This document shows positions 60,239 through 64,000 of a DNA stretch of 64,000 nucleotides, one piece after another (positions within the stretch are counted from its first letter, which is position 1; every line of letters starts with the position of its first letter). The stretch is from Micromonospora echinaurantiaca (GTDB lineage: Bacteria; Actinomycetota; Actinomycetes; Mycobacteriales; Micromonosporaceae): contig NZ_LT607750.1 in assembly GCF_900090235.1 (NCBI RefSeq), forward strand, positions 3,050,501 to 3,114,500, read 5' to 3'. The translations under genes were made by a program, and so were the position numbers. A model generated the notes under the pieces. The model ran no database searches, was not told where the DNA came from, and saw only the letters and a list, made by a program, of their open reading frames with translations.

Positions 60239-61999
60239 ATGCGCCGTGCGAACCCGCCGACCACGACCAGACCGGCCAACCACCGGGTCGTTCGCAAGGA
60301 CGTAACCCGACCTCGCCACGATCCGCCGACGCTCTTCGACCTCGACCTGCCCGAGCGGCCGGAGGGCACGTATCTGACCTCGGTCTACCAGCTCGAGCGA
60401 GTACCGGCGACGACCGAGGGTCTGCACGACGCCGTCGACCAGCGGTACCTGCGCAAGCACGACTTCACGGTCGAGGAGCGCCTGGTGGCCGGCGCACCGG
60501 CTCTCCTGGTGCACGGAACCGTGCCGCGTCAGCGGGCGGACTGGTGCGATGTGCTGGCTTCGTTGACCGGGGAGATGATCGACCTCGGCTTCAGCAGTGG
60601 CGGCGCGGCGCTGCTCGTGGCCGTCGACGACCACGTCTATGCGCTGGCCTACGGCACCGTCGGTCGCCACATGGTCGACCTGGACCTGGCCAACACCGGG
60701 TTCGGGATCGGCTTTGCGGTCCGTTCGCTTGCTCCCGACGAGATCAAGCAGGTGCGCCGCCGGGTATTCGGCACCACCGGCCGTGTGGACCGCAACATGG
60801 TGCCGGGCGGTCAGCACATTCGGATGTACGGGATCGACAAGTGGGGCGAGATCGTCGGCCAGGTATGCGGGCGGACGTTCAACCCGAACCTGACTGTCTG
60901 CCGGTCCACCCGCAAGGCCACCCCGGTTGAGGGTAGCGATGCCCTGCGTATCCACCTCGGCGTGGAGCCCGAGAACCTGCTCGCCGATCTACGAGAGATC
61001 AATCGGGTCTGCAAGCAGGAGGCCCCCTTCGAGGACCTGGAGTTCATCACCCAGATCCGTCCTATCCCGTCCCGCGACCCGCGGTTGTCCGAGGTGGAGG
61101 GGCGGCTTGACGCGCTGCTCGCGTCACCGGACCCGGACGAGGTCGGTCTGGCCGTACCGGGCCGGGTGCTCGGCGAGATCGAGCGGATCCGGTCGTACAA
61201 GCTTCGGGTGCCGAAGTCGGGGCTCAGCACGGCGCGTCTGTCGGAGCTCACCCTCGCCGACATCCTCACCCAGACTGGCGGTGTGCCGGAGGGCGAGCGT
61301 TGGGCCTCCCTCTGCAACGGACGGATCACCCTCTGCGCCGACACCAGGGGCGAGGAAGAGATCGGCTCGACCGCCGCGTCGCGATGGATCACCGCCCAGC
61401 TCCCACACGGCACGAGTCAACTGCTGCTGCATGAGGGCGGCTGGTATGAGATCGGCGACCGGCACCGGGAGTTCCTCCGCGCCGAGATCGAGCAGATCCT
61501 CGCGGTGCCGGCCAGCATCGCGCTCCCGGCATGGACCGCCGACCTGACTGACGAGGCGGAGTACAACATCCACGCCGCCGCTGTCTGTGGTCTGACGCTG
61601 CTGGACCGGCGCCTGCTGCGGACGAGCCAGCACCACCGCGGTATCGAGGCGTGCGACCTGCTCGGGCCCAACGACGAGCTGATCCACGTCAAGAGGGCCA
61701 AGGGAAGTTCAGCACTGAGCCACCTCTTCGCCCAAGGCGAGGTATCGGTCGACGCGCTGCGCTACGAGGCGGACGCCCGGAAAGCCCTGGTCGAAATGGT
61801 CCGCCAGCAGCCGACGGCGCGGCTCATCGACGCGGACTTCCGTCCCCGCAAGGTCATCTACGCGATCGCCCTCGGCTCCGGCAAGCCGCTCACCGTCCAC
61901 TCGCTCTTCACCTTCGCCCAAGTGGCGCTCTACCGGGCGATGAAGTCCCTGCGCAACGAGGGCGTCGAGGTCGAGGTCGTCGGCATTCCCTCCGCCTGA
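60239..61999 (+). CDS. DUF6119 / TIGR04141-type sporadically distributed protein
   Basis: 586 residues, soluble, no known catalytic motif. The C-terminal half carries IEACDLLGPNDELIHVKRAK and GSSALSHLFAQGEVSVDALR, the hallmark of the TIGR04141/DUF6119 family, in which this Lys/Ser-rich stretch resembles a nuclease-like core (ELIHVKR fits a D/E-x-K arrangement). Family members occur sporadically, often near restriction systems; function not established. ATG at 60239 follows gaggag. It lies beside a type I RM operon, which supports a defence role by association only. Confidence 0.82.
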   Translation: MRRANPPTTTRPANHRVVRKDVTRPRHDPPTLFDLDLPERPEGTYLTSVYQLERVPATTEGLHDAVDQRYLRKHDFTVEERLVAGAPALLVHGTVPRQRADWCDVLASLTGEMIDLGFSSGGAALLVAVDDHVYALAYGTVGRHMVDLDLANTGFGIGFAVRSLAPDEIKQVRRRVFGTTGRVDRNMVPGGQHIRMYGIDKWGEIVGQVCGRTFNPNLTVCRSTRKATPVEGSDALRIHLGVEPENLLADLREINRVCKQEAPFEDLEFITQIRPIPSRDPRLSEVEGRLDALLASPDPDEVGLAVPGRVLGEIERIRSYKLRVPKSGLSTARLSELTLADILTQTGGVPEGERWASLCNGRITLCADTRGEEEIGSTAASRWITAQLPHGTSQLLLHEGGWYEIGDRHREFLRAEIEQILAVPASIALPAWTADLTDEAEYNIHAAAVCGLTLLDRRLLRTSQHHRGIEACDLLGPNDELIHVKRAKGSSALSHLFAQGEVSVDALRYEADARKALVEMVRQQPTARLIDADFRPRKVIYAIALGSGKPLTVHSLFTFAQVALYRAMKSLRNEGVEVEVVGIPSA

Positions 62000-62075
62000 T
62001 CCGTCCACGACATCAGCTCCACACCGCTCCGCCGGCACAGCTACAACCCACCACCGCCTTGACGAGGAGATGACT

Positions 62076-62693
62076 ATGACCGAACCCCAGGCCCAGCCGG
62101 ACCCGCAGCCCGATCCCCAGGCCCAGCCCGAGACGACGCACACCGCCACTCCGCAGGACACCGTTCAGAGGAAGCCCCGTGTCCGGTGGACCATCCCCGG
62201 CGCCATCGTGCTGGTCCTGCTGCTCTGCTTCGGCGGTTGCGGCGCGCTGCCGGCCACGACCAGCGGTGAGGAGCCGTCCGACGGTAAGGCCGCTGCTTCC
62301 GCCGCGCCGCAGGCGCACTCCACCACGTCCGCCCCGACCACCGCCGCGGCGCCGACCACCGCGCCCGCTACGACCTCGCCGCCCGTTCTCGCCTACGAGA
62401 CCCCGACGAAGAGCGACTTCAAGCTCAAGGTCAAGGTCCTCAAGAAGCAGTGCTTCGGCAGCGCCGGTTGCAACATCACCTACCGGATCGGTGTGACCTA
62501 CACCGGTGACGGCGACCTGGACCCGTCCAAGACGTACGAGGTGACGTACCAGGTCAAGGGCGCCGAGGACCCGATCATCAACACCTTCGAGGTGACCGGA
62601 GACTCCGCCTCCGTGCAGGAGGAGGAGATGGCCAGCACCAAGCGCTCCAGCGACAAGCTCACCGCCGTCGTCACCGACGTCTGCGAATTCTGA
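62076..62693 (+). CDS. Pro/Thr-rich single-pass membrane protein
   Basis: 205 residues. N-terminal Gln/Pro-rich cytoplasmic part (PQAQPDPQPDPQAQPE), one membrane segment (IPGAIVLVLLLCFGGCGALP), a Thr/Ala/Pro linker probably spanning the wall, then a beta domain with FKLKVKVLKKQCFGSAGCNI and further strands. The ribosome site gaggag favours ATG 62076 over 62070. The outer domain resembles those of the neighbouring lipoproteins in style. 11 bases before the RNase H-like gene, so co-transcribed. Confidence 0.75.
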   Translation: MTEPQAQPDPQPDPQAQPETTHTATPQDTVQRKPRVRWTIPGAIVLVLLLCFGGCGALPATTSGEEPSDGKAAASAAPQAHSTTSAPTTAAAPTTAPATTSPPVLAYETPTKSDFKLKVKVLKKQCFGSAGCNITYRIGVTYTGDGDLDPSKTYEVTYQVKGAEDPIINTFEVTGDSASVQEEEMASTKRSSDKLTAVVTDVCEF

Positions 62694-62704
62694 GCGGAGC
62701 AGCC

Positions 62705-63526
62705 ATGCGTCCCGATGAGTTCCTCCGCGCCCTGGACCTGCTCCCCACTCCGCTGCACGAGCGCGCCCTCGCGCTGCGCGCCTACGCCCGGGCGACCCAC
62801 TGCGCGGACTGCCAGCGGATCGGCGACGCCGTGCGCCTCGCCCTCACCGCCGCGCACTACGACGAGTTCGGCTCGGCGGCCCAGCTGCTCGACGCGGCGG
62901 AGCAGCAGGCCGCCGGGCACGGCTCGGCCTGCCGGGCGCAGCCGACCAACCAGCAGCTCGGTCGCGGCCGGGTCGGCCGCTGGGCGGGGACGACCGCGCC
63001 GCTGGTCGCCGCCACCGACGCAAGCTGGAAGGGCCGCGCCGGCGGCATCGGGTACGTGGTCAGCGACGGCCACTACGGCCTGCGCAGCCGGGGCACCGGC
63101 CGGCTGGACCCGACCGGATACTCGCGGGTCCTGATCAACGAGCTGCGCGCGGTCGACTTCCTGCTCTCCGCGTACGAGGAGGTGCCGTCGGGGCTGACCG
63201 TGCTGCTGGACAGCCTGGCTGCCCTGCGGTACCTGCACCGCTGGCAGGCGGGCGAGACCGAGGCTATGCCTGCCGGCTACAGCCTGCGGCCACGCAGGTG
63301 GTCCGCCCAGCCCACGCTGGTGCGCCTCGCCGAGCTGGTGAGTCGCCAGCCGGACCTGTCCTTTGCCCACGTCAAGGGACACTCCGGCCACGCCCTCAAC
63401 GAGGCCGCCGACAGCCTGTCGCACATGGCGCGGCGGCGGATTGGCGAGTCCTTCGACGTACGCCCCCGGGCCCATGCCCTGGTCGACGCGTTCCTGCGCG
63501 ACTGGCACTCCACCGTGCCCCACTGA
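62705..63526 (+). CDS. RNase H-fold protein with unusual N-terminal domain
   Basis: 273 residues. From about 100 it has an RNase HI-type fold with all catalytic residues: Asp105 (ATDASWKG), Glu146 (INELRAV), Asp169 (LLDSLAAL), His in HVKGHSGHAL (222-231) and Asp236 (AADSL). The first 95 residues are a helical domain with Cys33-x-x-Cys36 and further Cys76, absent from housekeeping RNase HI. No signal peptide, so cytosolic. Likely hydrolyses RNA in RNA-DNA hybrids, or uses the fold for another nuclease task. It is co-transcribed with an upstream membrane protein. Confidence 0.88.
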   Translation: MRPDEFLRALDLLPTPLHERALALRAYARATHCADCQRIGDAVRLALTAAHYDEFGSAAQLLDAAEQQAAGHGSACRAQPTNQQLGRGRVGRWAGTTAPLVAATDASWKGRAGGIGYVVSDGHYGLRSRGTGRLDPTGYSRVLINELRAVDFLLSAYEEVPSGLTVLLDSLAALRYLHRWQAGETEAMPAGYSLRPRRWSAQPTLVRLAELVSRQPDLSFAHVKGHSGHALNEAADSLSHMARRRIGESFDVRPRAHALVDAFLRDWHSTVPH

Positions 63527-63560
63527 CCGCCCCTGCAGACTTCGCACCTTGGAGATCATC

Positions 63561-64000
63561 ATGGTTCCCACTGAGCAGATCAGGGCCGTCTGGTCCACGG
63601 CCGCGTCGTTCCGGTCCTGGACGGGTCCCCGACTGGACACTCGACGGCGTGCCAGCCTCCTGCTGGTCACCGCCGCGCTCACGACCGGAATGCTGACCGG
63701 ATGCGGCAAGGACCAGCAAACCACCGAGAGCTTGCCGACACTGTCGGCCAGCCCGTCGGCGAGCCCGTCCCTCACGATGGGCCCGACGCCTCCGGCCGAC
63801 CGGGACGGCGACGGCCTGCCTGACCTCACCGACCCCTACCCCGACGACCCGAAGAACGTCCCTCAGCAGGCACCGATCACCGTCGAATGTGAGGACGAGC
63901 AGGGCTTTTCCTCGCTGCTCACCATCACACCCGGCACGGACGGGCTGCCCGACTTCACGACGGTGTGGCTCACGAAGGCGACCTCGTGCGAGGTCGAAGG
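63561..64000 (+). CDS. Lipoprotein with Asp-rich calcium-binding-like repeat, 3' end outside window
   Basis: 146 codons lie inside the window and the frame is still open at the edge. A 30-residue basic N-terminus precedes a hydrophobic stretch and lipobox LTGC (Cys48). Then come a Ser/Thr/Pro linker and DRDGDGLPDLTDPYPDDP, a thrombospondin type 3-like calcium-binding repeat. The rest begins a beta domain. ATG at 63561 follows ggag. 34 bases after the RNase H-like gene, so probably the same operon. The cell-surface location is clear from sequence; function is unknown. Confidence 0.75.
   Translation, partial: MVPTEQIRAVWSTAASFRSWTGPRLDTRRRASLLLVTAALTTGMLTGCGKDQQTTESLPTLSASPSASPSLTMGPTPPADRDGDGLPDLTDPYPDDPKNVPQQAPITVECEDEQGFSSLLTITPGTDGLPDFTTVWLTKATSCEVE

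Overview
The window is high-GC actinobacterial DNA with many GTG starts, four-base start/stop overlaps inside operons, and small secreted proteins. It also has DivIVA-like and RsbW/STAS-type regulators and many degraded insertion sequences. By gene content it looks like Micromonosporaceae or a close relative; that placement is inferred, as there is no rRNA or other marker. No tRNA, rRNA or CRISPR array was seen.

Layout. 1-5240 (-): most of a very large DUF4011-type helicase, cut by the window edge. 5535-11011: a glycerophosphodiester/glycerol-3-phosphate uptake locus, with a UgpQ-like phosphodiesterase convergent with UgpB-, UgpE- and UgpA-like ABC transporter genes. An inserted 1.1-kb segment has duplicated the 3' ends of both converging genes. 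11387-16570: two 5'-truncated gene remnants, an Mrr-like restriction endonuclease, an RsbW-like kinase with a coupled STAS antagonist, and an XRE-type regulator with a palindromic promoter region. 16857-22000: a small secreted protein, then an area of broken transposases (IS5-, IS3- and IS110-type and others) around an intact family 2 glycosyltransferase with a 56-residue LPXTG mini-protein, ending in a frameshifted VKOR pseudogene.

22310-34398: a SWIM-zinc-finger/DUF6493 pair, an isochorismatase-like protein without the usual catalytic residues, a glycogen-debranching-type glycosidase with an SCP2-like protein, a DinB-like protein inside IS21 remnants, a secreted protein, a divergent tetR/DoxX pair whose 37-base gap is nearly all a perfect palindrome, and an MFS transporter. 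34569-42776: a complete four-gene Wadjet-type anti-plasmid system of the TIGR02677/02678/02680/02679 class, all junctions overlapping by four bases.

43076-47300: small hypothetical genes, a DivIVA-like gene coupled to a frameshifted gene, a small HTH protein and a membrane protein of lower GC. 47301-59507 (-): a defence island with an HTH/N6-methylase-like protein whose motif IV is altered, HsdM, HsdS, an AIPR-family protein with a possible RAMA-like C-terminus, HsdR, and a soluble Ser/Thr kinase with a helical C-terminal half. Diverging from it, 59613-64000 (+) carries a DUF4352 lipoprotein, a DUF6119/TIGR04141 protein, a Pro/Thr-rich membrane protein, an RNase H-fold protein with all catalytic acids, and a partial lipoprotein with an Asp-rich repeat. 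DUF6119 beside a restriction system, with an RNase H-like protein and surface lipoproteins, is the least explained part of the window and the best candidate for an undescribed system.
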